A stretch of 64,000 nt of DNA from Platerodrilus igneus (lineage: Eukaryota > Arthropoda > Insecta > Coleoptera > Lycidae): contig JARFIW010001090.1 of assembly GCA_036346225.1 (NCBI GenBank), positions 1,488,001-1,552,000 of the forward strand, given 5' to 3'. Below the pieces are notes generated by a model. The model had not been told where the DNA came from and ran no database searches. It saw only the letters and a list, made by a program, of their open reading frames with translations. Positions 24,721 to 35,878 of the stretch are shown one piece after another. Each line of letters begins with the position of its first letter. Within the stretch, counting starts at the first letter, position 1. The position numbers were made by a program, and so were the translations under genes.

Positions 24721-25099
24721 TAATTACCAAGTGCAAATAAATGAGTTTATATTTATCTTAAATTGATCAATTTGCGTTCGCATTTAAATGCGTTTTACCA
24801 ATGTAAACTAACATGTTAAACCTAAAAGTACATCGTTACAGTTTGTTGAAGTATACATGACTGATTGGTGACAGATATTTCTATAAGTTAAAATACAATG
24901 TCAAAGTGATAAAAATATTTAATTTAATTCGGTGTTCTTATTTTATAATTATTTCTATTTGTATTACCTAGTTTTAAAATATACGAATATATCGCACTTA
25001 AACCGTCAGTATCCGATTTATAAGTTAAGGCATTACTGTTGTTTGTGAAATGTGTCATTTCAAGAAAAAGCCTCCCTTTGTAGTTAACTAAGTATCTAA

Positions 25100-25609
25100 G
25101 TATCTAAAATGTTAACCTTATTAAAGTCAGATTGGTGACTATATTATTTGGATGGCAAACTAAAGCACACGAATCTTTCCCTATTTTGCAGTCAGTCCTA
25201 TGTTGAACGATTCTGGATCGTAACCATTCAGAAGACTGTCCAATATAGATCTTATCGCAGTCACTACAAGGAATGGAAAAAATGATATGGGAATTGTTAA
25301 GCATAGGAGTCCTGTCTTTGATAACAGAAAATAAATGGTTGATTGTGAAAGGATTATATCTAGCAATTATGACAAAGTCCTTCTATAGAACATTTATTAA
25401 TTTAAAACTTAAGTTTTTTACCATAGGAAGTTTCTTGTAGGTAACATCGGCAGTGGGTGTCATATTCGTGGTAAGCATTTTGTTGAGGAGTGTGTTGAAA
25501 ATGAGTTTTTTTGTTAAACTCTCAGGAAAACCATTATTGATGGCAATTTCTGTTAACAAATGTAAATTTTTTAAAAATAAGGGCGGATGCGAGATTTTAG
25601 TTATTCTAG
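25100..25609 (-). pseudogene. Penelope-like element, RT C-terminus and GIY-YIG endonuclease
   Basis: On the minus strand a frame reads down from about 25600: ISHPPLFLKNLHLL, INNGFPESLTKKLIFNTLL, VTYKKLPMVKNLSFKLI, a stop, then IKDRTPMLNNSHIIFSIPC and SDCDKIYIGQSSEWLRSRIV ending QHRTD. The KLP.V..LS..L linker followed by IPC..C..IYIGQ is the arrangement joining the RT to the GIY-YIG nuclease in Penelope-like elements; KIYIGQ holds the nuclease tyrosines near 25240. Only the 3' part of the element remains and it contains a TAG stop. In an intact element the nuclease would cut target DNA during insertion. Confidence 0.85.
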
Positions 25610-25770
25610 GAATTTAACAAAAAAACTCATTTTCAACACAGTCCACAACAAAAAGCTTACCACGAATATGACACCCTCTACTGATGTTACTTACAAGAAA
25701 CTTCCTATGGTAAAAAACTTAACTTTTAAATTAATAAAAGACCGTCATAATTTCTAGATATAATTCTTTC
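25610..25770 (+). pseudogene. Penelope-like fragment, inverted partner
   Basis: The plus strand repeats part of the neighbouring minus-strand element: NLTKKLIFNT, then TTNMTPSTDVTYKKLPMVKN and LTFKLIKDRHN. Together the two form an inverted repeat centred near 25610, with the plus arm shorter. Penelope-like elements are known for partial inverted or tandem copies; whether this arose on insertion or by later rearrangement is not clear. Confidence 0.75.
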
Positions 25771-27779
25771 ATAAACAACTATTTAAAATATACCTGTTAT
25801 ACACAGCCCTGATTATTCCAAAAATTAATCGCATGAACGGGTTCAAATTCAGTTATATCCATTATAAGCATATTTTTCAACTGTAACTCAACTAATAACA
25901 AGCTGAACTAATACATTGCACATTGTGTTTTTTACCATTAAGAAGGCTTGCAGCAGAACACATTTTTCGGCATAAAATTTTTCATGGACTAACTGAGAGC
26001 TCGGAGTTTCTACATCTCAATATTATCTTCCTAATCCTTCATTGTTTGCGATCGAAAAACTTAATACAATGCATTGTACGAACTCGCCAATTCAAAAAAG
26101 GATGCTGAATTTACAACTGCATATTAATGCTATTTTGGATATACTTTTCAGCATTCTTGAGGAATTTGTTCGGTTATAGATTATATCTATAATGAACCGG
26201 CACCTAATAAGCTTACATTTTAAATGATAGGTACCGAGATATCTGGTTTTAGTTGCTATGCATAGAATAACAGACGTAATCGGATTAGTCCGTAATCTAA
26301 TTTTCCTTTTCCTTTTATTTTGCATATCGATTTGCATGGTTATGATTGCAGCGTCTATTCTGGAAACTCTTCGTCACCTATTTGTGTTCTGGGCTGTACA
26401 TAAATATATAAGTAAAAAAATAAACATATAAAAGTTGTGGACACTTGCTAAAGTAAATGACATATTCTTTTGATGTGATTAATTTTTTTTGTCATTTATA
26501 ACAAAATTATTCATTCTAATCAAAATTAATAAATAAATCTTTTAAAAAGATAATTTTATGTAGAACTTCTGGTGGGTGAATATTGTACCACGCAACTAAA
26601 AACCAATTAAAAACTTGAATCAACGCGTAATAGGTAAAATATATACCTAGCTATATAAAAGTCATAATTACGGCCTACGCTTTTATCTGAAGACTCGTCA
26701 ATTGAATATAAATGTAAATATAACCAACTATAAAATCTGGCGATCGAAGAATCAAGTATCATAATTACTTAGACATTGGCGTGGCATCGGTTCAGACTGT
26801 AATATTTTCCAACATGTATCTTTACTTAGAGAAAAAAACGTTTCTGTTTAAGAGCCTTAAACGCAGCAATCTATAACTAAAATTTTAACGCTTGTTGTGC
26901 ATTACCTTATCTAGCAAATTAAAGGGATATCTGTCATGGCTATCATTCACCGTGAAATGTTGCATTCAAAGGTTTTTCAAACGAATAGGACGGCAAACAT
27001 TCTTAAAGCTGCATGTCATTGTGTACATAATTAGACACTACAACATGAGTTGCACATTTGTCTCTGATTTGATGTATTCGTTTGTAGTGTATTAAGTTTA
27101 TCTGTAAATATAAATTTTATCTCCTTTCTCTTCTACCTCTAGTCATTTTTCTTAACGCAGGAACATGTTCAGCTCACTACAATCTGCTTCAAACTAACGG
27201 TTCCTTTAACCTCTGATTATTTAATTGGGGGACCTAATAATCATAAGTAGAAAAACGCAGTGTAGGATGTAATTATCAATGTAAACTCTAAGCATTTGTA
27301 GGAAACGGTCAATTTAAAATCAAATAAGGTGATAGTCTGTGGTTTCTAATCTTTGCTTACTTTACATTAAAGGCAATCAGATGGCCTGGCAATGGCATTT
27401 ATTTTCTTTTGTGTTGTGTGTTTTTTTGTTACTTATGTATTAAATGACAAAGCAAATTCGAAAGATTCTATGAAAGAGGCTTTCTAGTAATACCTAAACG
27501 TTTGTAATACCCACCATAAGCTTCTTTTCCTTAAATGCTGAAAAATACCAATGTTCAACGATGTTATTAAAAGACTTCTTCAAACCCGTCTTGAAATACT
27601 ACTATAAAGTATAGCAATGGATTTTGGTTGGCTTCTGGACTGCCGAAAAATAAGTAATGCTAAAGCTCTTTGCTACATTGATGACCATATTAGGTTCCTT
27701 TACTAAATAAAAGCATTTTATTGGGAAAACGCTCGAATTAGAACTATATTTTTCATTCTGATTATTAAATTCCTATATG
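25771..27779. other. AT-rich DNA, nothing recognised
   Basis: About 2 kb with only short frames (up to 81 codons on the minus strand at 26092-26337), none resembling a known domain. No tRNA boxes, long repeats or LINE/DDE motifs were noticed. Confidence 0.55.
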
Positions 27780-28163
27780 CAGAACTGATAGTAGTGGCGT
27801 AGGGTCGATTTCAATCCAAACTGCTAACATGCAAAAATACATTACACGGGTGTCACCCAAACTGCATACATGCAGAAATACATTGGGCCGTAATCAATCC
27901 AAACAGAGTGCACTTTTGTAAAACGTTGTAAAAGTTAGTCGATTGCTAAAATATTGAACTGTTTTGAATTCACAAAAAATCTACTCAAGCGAGAAATAAT
28001 AAAAGCAACTGTGTAAACGCAAACTATATTAGATAGATTTCAAGCCTAACTGCGTACATACAAAATACATCACGCCGGTTTGAACCCAAACGCGAGTTAC
28101 ATATTCCCTATATTAAAAATACATATAAGAATAAATGTAATTATTATGTTTTTGCAATACCAT
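27780..28163 (+). repeat. Dispersed minisatellite units, plus orientation
   Basis: Recurrent phrases of the form GGTTTCAANCCAAACTGC, then ACATGCANAAATACATTACNC, appear at about 27805-27850, 27855-27905 and 28035-28095, with CACTTTTGTAAAACGTTGTAAAA at 27912. The same units follow the solo LTR (28689-28930) and occur inverted at 29100-29470. Confidence 0.65.
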
Positions 28164-28688
28164 GTTACATTGTATTAAATGAAGGTTATAATTAAAGGTT
28201 AATCAGAGGTCATGTCAGAAACAAGAAAGGAAACAACTACTTTGTATTCCAGACGCAGCCTGATACTGCAGGTGCAGAAACAATGAACTGCGATAAAGCA
28301 ATTTTAATTAAAATTACTTAGACTAAGACATTGTACGAGTATCAAGAAACTGCGGACAGCAAGATCTGCACTTTCCTACAAGATGAAGTGAGACCAGAGG
28401 CTTCATAAATACTGTGAGGAGTCCCTGATCGGCAGTCAGTGTTTGAACTTCGTAACTTTAACATTGTTGGTAGTTCAAGCAACTCATTGGTAATTATTGA
28501 TTGTTAAAATATTAACTTTGATTATTTTTTTTGTCAACTAGATTTAGTCACGTTAATGAACATAACGTACTAGTTGTTATAGAAGAAATAAACCATTTTT
28601 GTAATTACTGTATTAAACTAAATTTGATAGAAGTGTTTTTGGAAATGAATGTTTTTTAAAAAGAAGCTCCCAAAGACCCAAAATCTAT
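28164..28688 (+). mobile_element. Solo LTR of the Ty3-type family seen at 57905
   Basis: About 525 bp aligned in order with the LTR at 57905-58435 (531 bp). Shared landmarks: ACATTGTATTA and ACAATGTAATA near the start; CTTTGTATTCCAGACG and CTTTGTATCCGAGACG; GATCTGCA; CGGCAGTCAGT at 28430 and 58185 (266 and 280 bp from the starts); TTCAAGCAACTCA and TTCAAGCTACTCA; and CCAAAGACCC at the 3' end. No primer site or gag follows; minisatellite resumes at once. It is therefore a solo LTR, or an LTR fragment, diverged from the 58-kb copy. A clear target-site duplication was not found. Confidence 0.75.
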
Positions 28689-29470
28689 CTCGCGTATATG
28701 CAGACATACATTATGCCGGTTTCAATCGAAACAACATGCACTCTTGTAAAACGTTGTAAAAATTTGTCAACTGTTTTTGATATTACAGTGTCTGCTTAAG
28801 CGAGAAGTTAAAAAAATAATTACGTGTACGCAAAAATGCATAGCCAATTTAAGACCGTAGTATATGCATGCAAGATTGCATTACATTGGTTTCAAGCCAA
28901 AAATCGCAATGTTTGTTAGATGTAATACGGCTAATATTTATCGAGGTCTACCGTTGTAAAATTAAGCTAAAATAAAAAATGTACAATCTTTCTATATATT
29001 TTGTTATGTGCTATTCCTTAACTGTAAAGTATTTTATTTGAGCAAACCAATGCAGGTTCAGAAGAGCTCAACTTTGTTTCGCAACCAACAAACCGATCGA
29101 CTTAACTTTTATAACGTTTCACAAGAGTGTACGCTGTTTGGCTAGAAACCGGCATAATGTATGCTTATGTACTTTGGTCTGAAACCGGTCAAATGCATTT
29201 TTGCGTGCACGCGGTTGCCTTTATAACTTCTCGCTTGAACAGACTTTCTGAAGATTCAAAACAGTTGACCTACTGTTACAGCGTTTCACAAAAACGCACG
29301 CTATTTCGCTTGAAACCATCGCAAAGTATTTTTGCATGTGCGTACTTTTGCTTGAAACCGGTCTAATGAATTTTTGCGTGCAAGTAGTTGCTTTCTTAAT
29401 TTCTTGCTTGAACAAATACTGAAACTTCAAAAACAGCTGTCTAACTTATATAACGTGTCACATAAAAGAA
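28689..29470. repeat. Minisatellite units right of the solo LTR, later inverted
   Basis: 28689-28930 continues the plus-oriented units (GCCGGTTTCAATCGAAAC, CTCTTGTAAAACGTTGTAAAAA). After about 170 bp, 29100-29470 carries the same units on the minus strand: GAAACCGGCATAATGTATGC, GAAACCGGTCAAATGCATTTT and GAAACCGGTCTAATGAATTTT, spaced about 50 and 190 bp. The whole 27.8-29.5 kb stretch is thus a foldback-like cluster. Confidence 0.65.
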
Positions 29471-30130
29471 GCGACGAGATCTAGATACAAGGAACGGGCA
29501 AAAAATTCAAGAACTAGATTTAATGAATAATTTTAAGCTGTGATTAGTTTAAGATGTAAACAGTTAGGTTTAATAACAAATAATAATAAACAATTGGTCT
29601 TTGATGTTTCTTTTTTGGATTTTATATATTATTATTATTATTATTATGACTTCTATATTGAGAACCTGTTACGTGTGTTTACTATAAATACTTCGCTACT
29701 AGATCATCATTAGAATGGCGACGTTTAAAATGAGTATTCAACAACTAACATTGTGACATTTTTCACGAGTATCAAACACTGACTATTAACTGGTTATATA
29801 GGATCAAACCCTGCTACGTCATTCATTTCAAACAAGCCCGCGATCTCTGCTCGTCATTTCTATGTGCTGATTCGTTAATATTTAAAGGCCTGTCTGATCT
29901 AGAATCATCCTAATCATGTAACTTGTACAGAATGCGGCGTTTTACTGCCTTATACTACCGCTAATTAATACATTTACCAACGCGTTATCTGATCGTTATG
30001 ATTTATCGCTGTCATTCCCTCATTCTTACGACCCTTATCGCTTTTATGACCTTAGTTCGCCTTAATTAAATGAACGTTTAAATTCCTTATTCTATATAAT
30101 AAACAATGTCACCTACCTATTAATCTTTCT
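29471..30130. other. AT-rich DNA with an (ATT)n run
   Basis: No coding region recognised. An (ATT)n microsatellite lies at 29629-29647. Confidence 0.6.
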
Positions 30131-30133
30131 CGA

Positions 30134-30265
30134 AGTTTAAAGTGTTGTCATGCACGCTAAAGATACCTACCTTGCTTGGAACAGCAAGTTTTTGGCAAAA
30201 TTCAAAACTTTTCCAGGTAAAAGGAACTCGCTTTTTGGTCAATGTAGTACCTTCGGGTGGAGCAT
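30134..30265 (-). repeat. Exon-like repeat with donor site, copy 1
   Basis: On the minus strand an open stretch reads NAPPEGTTLTKKRVPF, TWKSFEFCQKL, AVPSK and then AAG|GTAGGT, a strong splice-donor match. A second copy in the opposite orientation lies at 55836-55955. Low-divergence shared coding-like sequence ending at a donor suggests an exon of an unrecognised gene or transposon. I do not recognise the protein. Confidence 0.5.
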
Positions 30266-30284
30266 TGGAAAATCTAATGTAAGG

Positions 30285-30545
30285 TTTTAACACGATAGTG
30301 CTCCAGCACATAATGCTCGTAATGTTAGAGAACACTTAAATCATGCATATTCCAATCGTTGGGTAGGACGAAGAGGTACTATCTATTGGCCACCGCGTTC
30401 GCCTGACCCTCAACCCCCTGGATTACATCTGGTGTGGGGTTATATGAAAGAAAATGTGTATGAAACACATACTACAAACGAGCAGGACCTTTGTACAAAA
30501 ATACGCGAAGCCGTTGGAAGGCTGAGGGAAGACGAAATTTCTTAA
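30285..30545 (+). pseudogene. Tc1/mariner-like transposase, C-terminal half
   Basis: The frame reads HDSAPAHNARNVREHLN, then NRWVGRRGTIYWPPRSPD, a disturbed stretch, then VWGYMKENVYET and KIREAVGRLREDEIS before a TAA. Insect mariner-type transposases have F(Q)xDGAPxH with the second catalytic D and SPDL.PLD..LWG with the third. Here the Q codon before HD is a TAA stop, and PLDYIW survives only in a neighbouring frame, so two compensating frameshifts are present. It complements the N-terminal half at 12550-13035 but is a separate copy. Confidence 0.8.
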
Positions 30546-31175
30546 GACGATGTCGTTTATATATAAGAACTAGTGGCAGGACATTCGAACATTTGTTCTA
30601 AACGAATTTTAAATACATTTGATTATTTTGAGTTCATATTTTGCGAAAATTATAAGTTGGCTATTTCTTACGAATTCTTTAATAAAAGTGGTTCTTGGGA
30701 TTGTACCTACAAATTACCCAAAAATTTTCTATGCATTTAATCTTAGACCTACCAGTTATACCTTTAAACAAAGTGCATAGATTAATAAAGTTTTTTGGCT
30801 AGGTGTGCACTTTTTGGTGGTAATACTTTTTTTGAGTAATATCAGTTTGAAAAGCACGCACAATTTTTCATAGGACCAAAATTATGGAAAAATTATGATT
30901 TTCTCTTGCGATAATAAGTAAATGTTTGAGGAAGTCCTCATTTATTAAACACGCAACATTCACTCATACAACAGAAAACGAACTACCTTCAAAAGGTCAG
31001 TATTTCTTTTATTGCAAATTAATATTCGAAGTTCTGCACGATTTTGACACAAAACGCAAAAGTTGTTATAACTTTGAAACCATCAACAATTGGATAACAA
31101 CATATATAGTTATTTGAACAGGTATTAATCTCAGCTATCAAACCCTTCAATTTGGACCATGACTTTTGGGACACC

Positions 31176-31177
<2 letters not shown>
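30546..31177. other. AT-rich DNA with a mariner-type end near 31176
   Basis: No gene recognised. Just before the next (TA)n tract the sequence TTTTGGGACACCCTGTATA resembles the outer ends of many arthropod mariner-type elements, so the 30.28-31.18 kb stretch may be the 3' half of one such element. Confidence 0.4.

Positions 31178-31231
<54 letters not shown>
31178..31231. repeat. (TA)n microsatellite beside a mariner-like end
   Basis: About 54 bp of TA alternation starting inside ACACCCTGTATATA. It has no TTGCTGTG-type element end on either side, unlike most other tracts in the window. Confidence 0.95.
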
Positions 31232-31233
<2 letters not shown>

Positions 31234-31602
31234 CGGTCTGCTGCACCGTATAGTATGGTTATCATCACAACAGTACCCACGATCGTTTCGTATTTTAGCA
31301 AGCACTGGAGCCTGCAAGTGAAGCGTTCATGATCTTATGTTCGCTTTGTCATTTGAAATTTTCGTGCGAGTTGTGACGGTTGCGTTTATTAGTTAGTTTA
31401 TCTGTGACGGTGTTTTTGATTGGCAATGTATCCCTTAAGCGATTCAGTGTATATTTTGCTTGAAACGCTTATTTCTAGATAAAAACAATGATAAAAAGAC
31501 TTTTGTAGTAGTAAAAGTACTAAACCCATTTTAAGTGTAACTAAGAATGTAAAAGTTAAGGACAAAGAATACACTTGAAACTTTGAAGTATTTCGGTATT
31601 CA

Positions 31603-32337
31603 GAATACGAGTGGTTATGTGGTAGTTATTATTTAAACGAACTTACTCGTTTGCCGTACTTAGTAACTGGTGTTAAACTAGCTGCTTGGAACAAAACCGG
31701 CTTTAGTGTTTTTGGCAATATGGCTCGCGCTTTTAACAAACATGAAAGTTTTTTTGAACACATTCGTAATGCTTTAGGTTTTGTTAAATTAAAAAAATGT
31801 TTAAGTAGCATAGAGGATGCTTAAGAAGAAATTTTCAGGTTGTACATTACAAATTTTAATAAAAACGTGCTTCTAAACAAGCGCTTCATGCAACTATCTC
31901 GTGCGGTTCTTTATTTAAGTAGACAAGAATTAGCATTTCGTGGTCATCGTGAGGACATCTCTTCTGTTAATCGTGAAAATTTTAAAGAACTATTGACCTC
32001 TTTTATTTTAATACGCCCAGGAGTTATCCAAAGGCATATAAGAACAATGCACCTGTTTTTGCTGGCAGTTCCAAAACTATACAAAACGAACTGTTTGATG
32101 GATGGATCGACGTCCAATTCTAAAATTCTAAAGGTAATTTATAGTGAATTGGGTTCTCCAAAACAAATGTTTACCAAAATTATATACCATTCGATTTCTG
32201 ATCAAAATTCTATTAAACACAGTGATGGTTTTCTAAACAAATTTAATGGCTTTGAATTTGCATTTTTTGCAATTGCGTTCAACAATCTGTCTAGCCCGAC
32301 TTATGTACTTCTTGATGTGCTTCAGAAAAATCATTAA
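31603..32337 (+). pseudogene. hAT-like transposase relic (TTF zinc finger plus DUF4371, ZMYM1-like)
   Basis: One frame runs from 31603 to the TAA at 32335, with a single internal TAA at 31821. The first part (EYEWLCGSYYLNELTRLPYL, then AAWNKTGFSVFGNMARAFNK) corresponds to a TTF-type zinc finger as found in ZMYM1/hAT-related proteins, although several metal-binding residues are gone. The second part, LSRQELAFRGHREDISSVNR followed by ENFKELL, is the hallmark opening of the DUF4371 domain. The catalytic and dimerisation regions downstream are missing. The source protein would be a DNA transposase or its domesticated relative; this copy is truncated at both ends. Confidence 0.85.
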
Positions 32338-32544
32338 ACGTTTGCCATTACATATCAAATATTGAAAATGCACAAATGTAAATAAACAGGAAAGGAAACG
32401 AGAAAACTTTCAGAAACGTTATTGATCTAGGCGTTTAAAGAACTGCAGTTCCGACGTGATATGACGAGCGACAGAGAAAAACAAATGTTACGCCAAATAT
32501 AGTTTTTGAAAAATATAGCAGTTTGTATTAAGTAATCGTGGACA

Positions 32545-32548
<4 letters not shown>

Positions 32549-32612
<64 letters not shown>
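32549..32612. repeat. (CT)n microsatellite
   Basis: Sixty-four bases of uninterrupted CT alternation with T-rich edges. Confidence 0.97.
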
Positions 32613-32614
<2 letters not shown>

Positions 32615-32815
32615 AATTTAGCATTCGTTTGTAAGATATGGAAAAACTTAATTTTTTACACCAAATATATTCAATGACACACAATGCTGAAAAATAAACT
32701 GCAACTAACTTATGCAAATGAACAATATAGAGATCGAAACCCCAAAATTTAGTAGAATTTTTTATAGAAAAACCGAAACATCTTTTAAGACGCTTACAAA
32801 TTATTGTAGTAGACT

Positions 32816-33040
32816 ATGCCATCATCTAGTGTTTCAGTAAAGAGAAGTTTTTCTAATTTTAAACGGAAAACAATATCAAGTTTGTCGATTGAGAAAGAAC
32901 TGTTAAATAAATTGATAAATACACAGCTGTTGTACGATGACATAATTGACAAATTTGAAAGTATGAGGGATAGAAAGATTGATCTTATTTTTAAGAGGGA
33001 ACAAATAAATCGGTCTACTAGTGTTTTTTGCTTAATAATT
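32816..33040 (+). CDS. Unrecognised short open frame leading into a satellite
   Basis: An ATG at 32816 opens about 75 codons (MPSSSVSVKRSFSNFKRKT, then SIEKELLNKLINTQLLYDDI and IDKFESMRDRKIDLIFKRE) before the frame runs into the pentanucleotide array. The composition (K, E, D, R, L in helix-like spacing) is more protein-like than most frames nearby, and a coiled coil is possible. There is no known domain. It could be a decayed transposon ORF or chance; the array that follows encodes only YCIVLYC-type repeats and should not be counted as protein. Confidence 0.25.
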
Positions 33041-33577
33041 GTATTGTATTGTATTGTAGCGTATTGTAGTGTAATGTATTGTATCGAATTGTATCGCATT
33101 GCATCGTATTGTTTCGTATTGTACAGTACCGTACCGTACCGTACCAAACCGTACCGTACCGTAACTGTACCGTACCGTGCTGTGCCGTAACGTGCCGTGC
33201 CGTGCTATTCCGTATCATACCGTATCGTACCGTACCGTATCGCACCGTCCGTACGGCACTGCACTGCACCGCACCGCACTGCACTGCACCACACCGCACC
33301 GCGCCGCACCGTACTGCACTGTACTCTACTCTACTCTACGCTACTCTACTTTACTCTACTCTACTCTACTCTACTCTACTCTACTCTACTGTACTGTGCT
33401 GTACCATACCGTACCGTACTGTACTGTACTGTACTGTACTGCACTGCACTGTACTGTACTGTACTGTACTGTACTGTACAGTTTTGTACTGTACTGTATT
33501 GTATTGTATTGTATTCTATTGTACTTCATTGTATTGTATTGCATTGTACTGCGTTGTATTGTATTGTATTGTGCTAT
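33041..33577. repeat. Pentanucleotide satellite with sequence-graded blocks
   Basis: About 107 consecutive 5-bp units. Blocks follow each other: GTATT (33041-33120), GTACC (33121-33250), GCACC/GCACT (33250-33320), CTACT (33320-33390), GTACT (33390-33480), GTATT again (33480-33577). Most changes are T to C at fixed columns. No 5-bp phase contains a stop on either strand, which explains the long open frames in all six readings (up to 169 codons). These are not genes. Confidence 0.97.
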
Positions 33578-33734
33578 GTAAATTATAATACAATCGAGTA
33601 AGGGTGGGTCGAAGACGACGAGCGACAGCCTACGGTACGCGACTGTATGAAAAGTCGTACTCAAACAACATAGTAATCATGTAGTATATTACTCCAATTA
33701 GTCAATAAAGTAATAAAAAGAATATCAACTCAAG

Positions 33735-33735
<1 letters not shown>
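33578..33735. other. Short spacer
   Basis: Unremarkable DNA between the satellite and the next (TA)n tract; GGGTGGGTCGAAGACGACG-type sequence near 33602 is locally GC-rich. Nothing recognised. Confidence 0.5.

Positions 33736-33776
<41 letters not shown>
33736..33776. repeat. (TA)n microsatellite
   Basis: About 41 bp of TA alternation, abutting TTGCTGCGGTTACC, the left end of a type A copy. Confidence 0.95.
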
Positions 33777-33778
<2 letters not shown>

Positions 33779-35822
33779 CTGCGGTTACCTTAGGATTGGC
33801 TCACTAACTCGTGCCCCTCACTTTGGGCGTCACAAAACTGCAGTAAATAATGCATAAAAATGCTTGTCAAAGAAACTCTATGTGGATCCTCTGAAAATGC
33901 TCTCCAAATTTGGATACCTCGGCTAGCTCTGCTCACTGCGTCCTTCTAGATACTCACCACAGCTACTCATTCTTCCAACAACCTTTGTAGTTAATAATAA
34001 AAAAATTACAAAAATATTTCAATAAAAACCAACAACCCTTTTATTCTGCTAACATAAAAGATCAATTCTCGTAATTTCAGTTTACAGTAAATATTCACGT
34101 TACAACATTCTATTCAAATGGCAAACATCAATCTACAATCCCCATAAATTTTATGTATCTCAACATTTCACATTTTATTAAAAGTAGATGGGCCTATCCT
34201 CTACCCTTACTTTACTTCCCCGGTCTATGTTGAGCTCAGAATAAACCTTGTTATTTCCTGTGCATAAAATTTTGCATTTTCAAATTATACCAAAGACCCG
34301 TTTACTTCTTACATTGATAACATATTATTCAAGTATTTACACCCTCAGATTAATAATAGAAAATTGTCCTTTACATGTGTCCATAAAATTAAATTTTAGT
34401 TTATAAAATTTTTACCACAGAAATAATCACCAAATCACTCATAAATCAAAATAACTACACACCAGCACAACAGTCTTAATAACAAAAATCGTTACCTGGA
34501 GTGTTCTTTCAGATTACCACCTCCGTAGATGACTTTTCACCAGGCTGCTCGTACCTGCATTACTCCATCTTACTCGTTCATCCAACTCATTACCAATCTG
34601 CAGACATCTTCCATCAGACAGCACGTACAATAACCAAACCAATCATCTTCGTCCAGTTAATAATGCCACCAGCACCCTCGTTCAAAATATAAATGCATCT
34701 ACTTACGTAGCATCCAGCTTTTTACTATTATAATTTCGTTCCATTCAGCGCATCAATTACTTTGCTCCCACTTGTGCATTATAAACACTTGTAATAACTT
34801 TCGGCGGACTGCACTGCCCGCGGTATTAAAAGCTAGGATGTTCTTCAAATTATCATCGAGAAGTCAGATGATAAGAGCGAAATATAAAAGCGAAAATAAG
34901 AGAACGAATCTAACTCCCGCCTTCCTTATATATTCTAAGCCCCACTTAGTTTGCACGTATTTTTGTTACCCATTCTTTGAAAACTTTCAAACTGCCACTC
35001 AATTCTAAAATGTTCCGTACAAACATCTAACGAACTTTCAAAAACCGAGAATTCGTCCACTCCACATCGCTTTTACTACGAAAAACTACGTAAGTTTCCT
35101 AACCGTTTAAATTTACCATACCTCTCTTATTCCCGCAAACAAATCCAATGCACGCCCCTTATGTGCGCGTCTATATCGTTATTGCAGTTTTGCTTTTATA
35201 ACAACTTTTCCTGTCTTTGTCTTTCTTATTGTCCCACTATTACCATGTTGTCTACGGTTAAAGCTCGCTTCCTATTTGAAAAATCGATATCGTGTAACAC
35301 AAACCTGTTACATCTGCGCCCTTCTATTAGCCTCTACAAATATACTTGTTTACCACGCGCTTGAAAGATGTTTGTCATTAGCCCACCTGTTATCTTCATC
35401 TCACTTTGTTACGTTCTAAAGACTCTCTGTCTCCTAGTGCTATCGATCTGATTTTAAAATAGTCGTCTGTTATTTTAAACCTTGAGGCTGTCCGTTAGCA
35501 TAATACTCCGAATTGTTGTTTCAATGTTTCTAGTCTTAATAGGAATTATTTATTTACCCAAACTTTCATTCCTTGAAAACCTTGACTGCTTTAGCTTGTT
35601 TGGATTCTTCTACCTTATAGCTTTTCTACGAATGCTTTAATTCACAATTGTAAATAAATGTACGTTGTTTAACTTGACGTATACAAATTAAACTCACATT
35701 ATAACATGTAATTTTATCCCAAATTGAAGCTTTTCAAATAGATTATTGATTTTTACATACAGGGTCATTAAATAAATAAACGCTTGTCCTATTTTCCCAT
35801 GTTTACGCTTACCCGTACACAG

Positions 35823-35823
<1 letters not shown>
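33777..35823 (+). mobile_element. (TA)n-flanked element, type A copy
   Basis: About 2.05 kb between (TA)n tracts. Left end TTGCTGCGG, right end TACACAGTAA, an imperfect inverted pair. GGGCGTCACAAAACTGCAGTA near 33825 echoes the subterminal GGGCGTC units of the other copies. CTCGGCTAGCTCTGC, AGTAGATGGGCC, GACCCGTTTACT and CACCAGGCTGCTCG occur in the same order as in the 8502 copy. No transposase is visible. Confidence 0.7.

Positions 35824-35876
<53 letters not shown>
35824..35876. repeat. (TA)n microsatellite shared by two element ends
   Basis: About 53 bp of TA alternation between the right end of the 33777 copy (CACAGTAA) and the left end of the next copy (AATGCTGTG). Confidence 0.95.

Positions 35877-35878
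<2 letters not shown>

Noticed and set aside
33018..33664. Several 92-169-codon open frames on both strands
   Set aside because: They are generated by the stop-free pentanucleotide array (YCIVLYCTVLY and NTIQYNTIQ patterns) and have no independent coding support.
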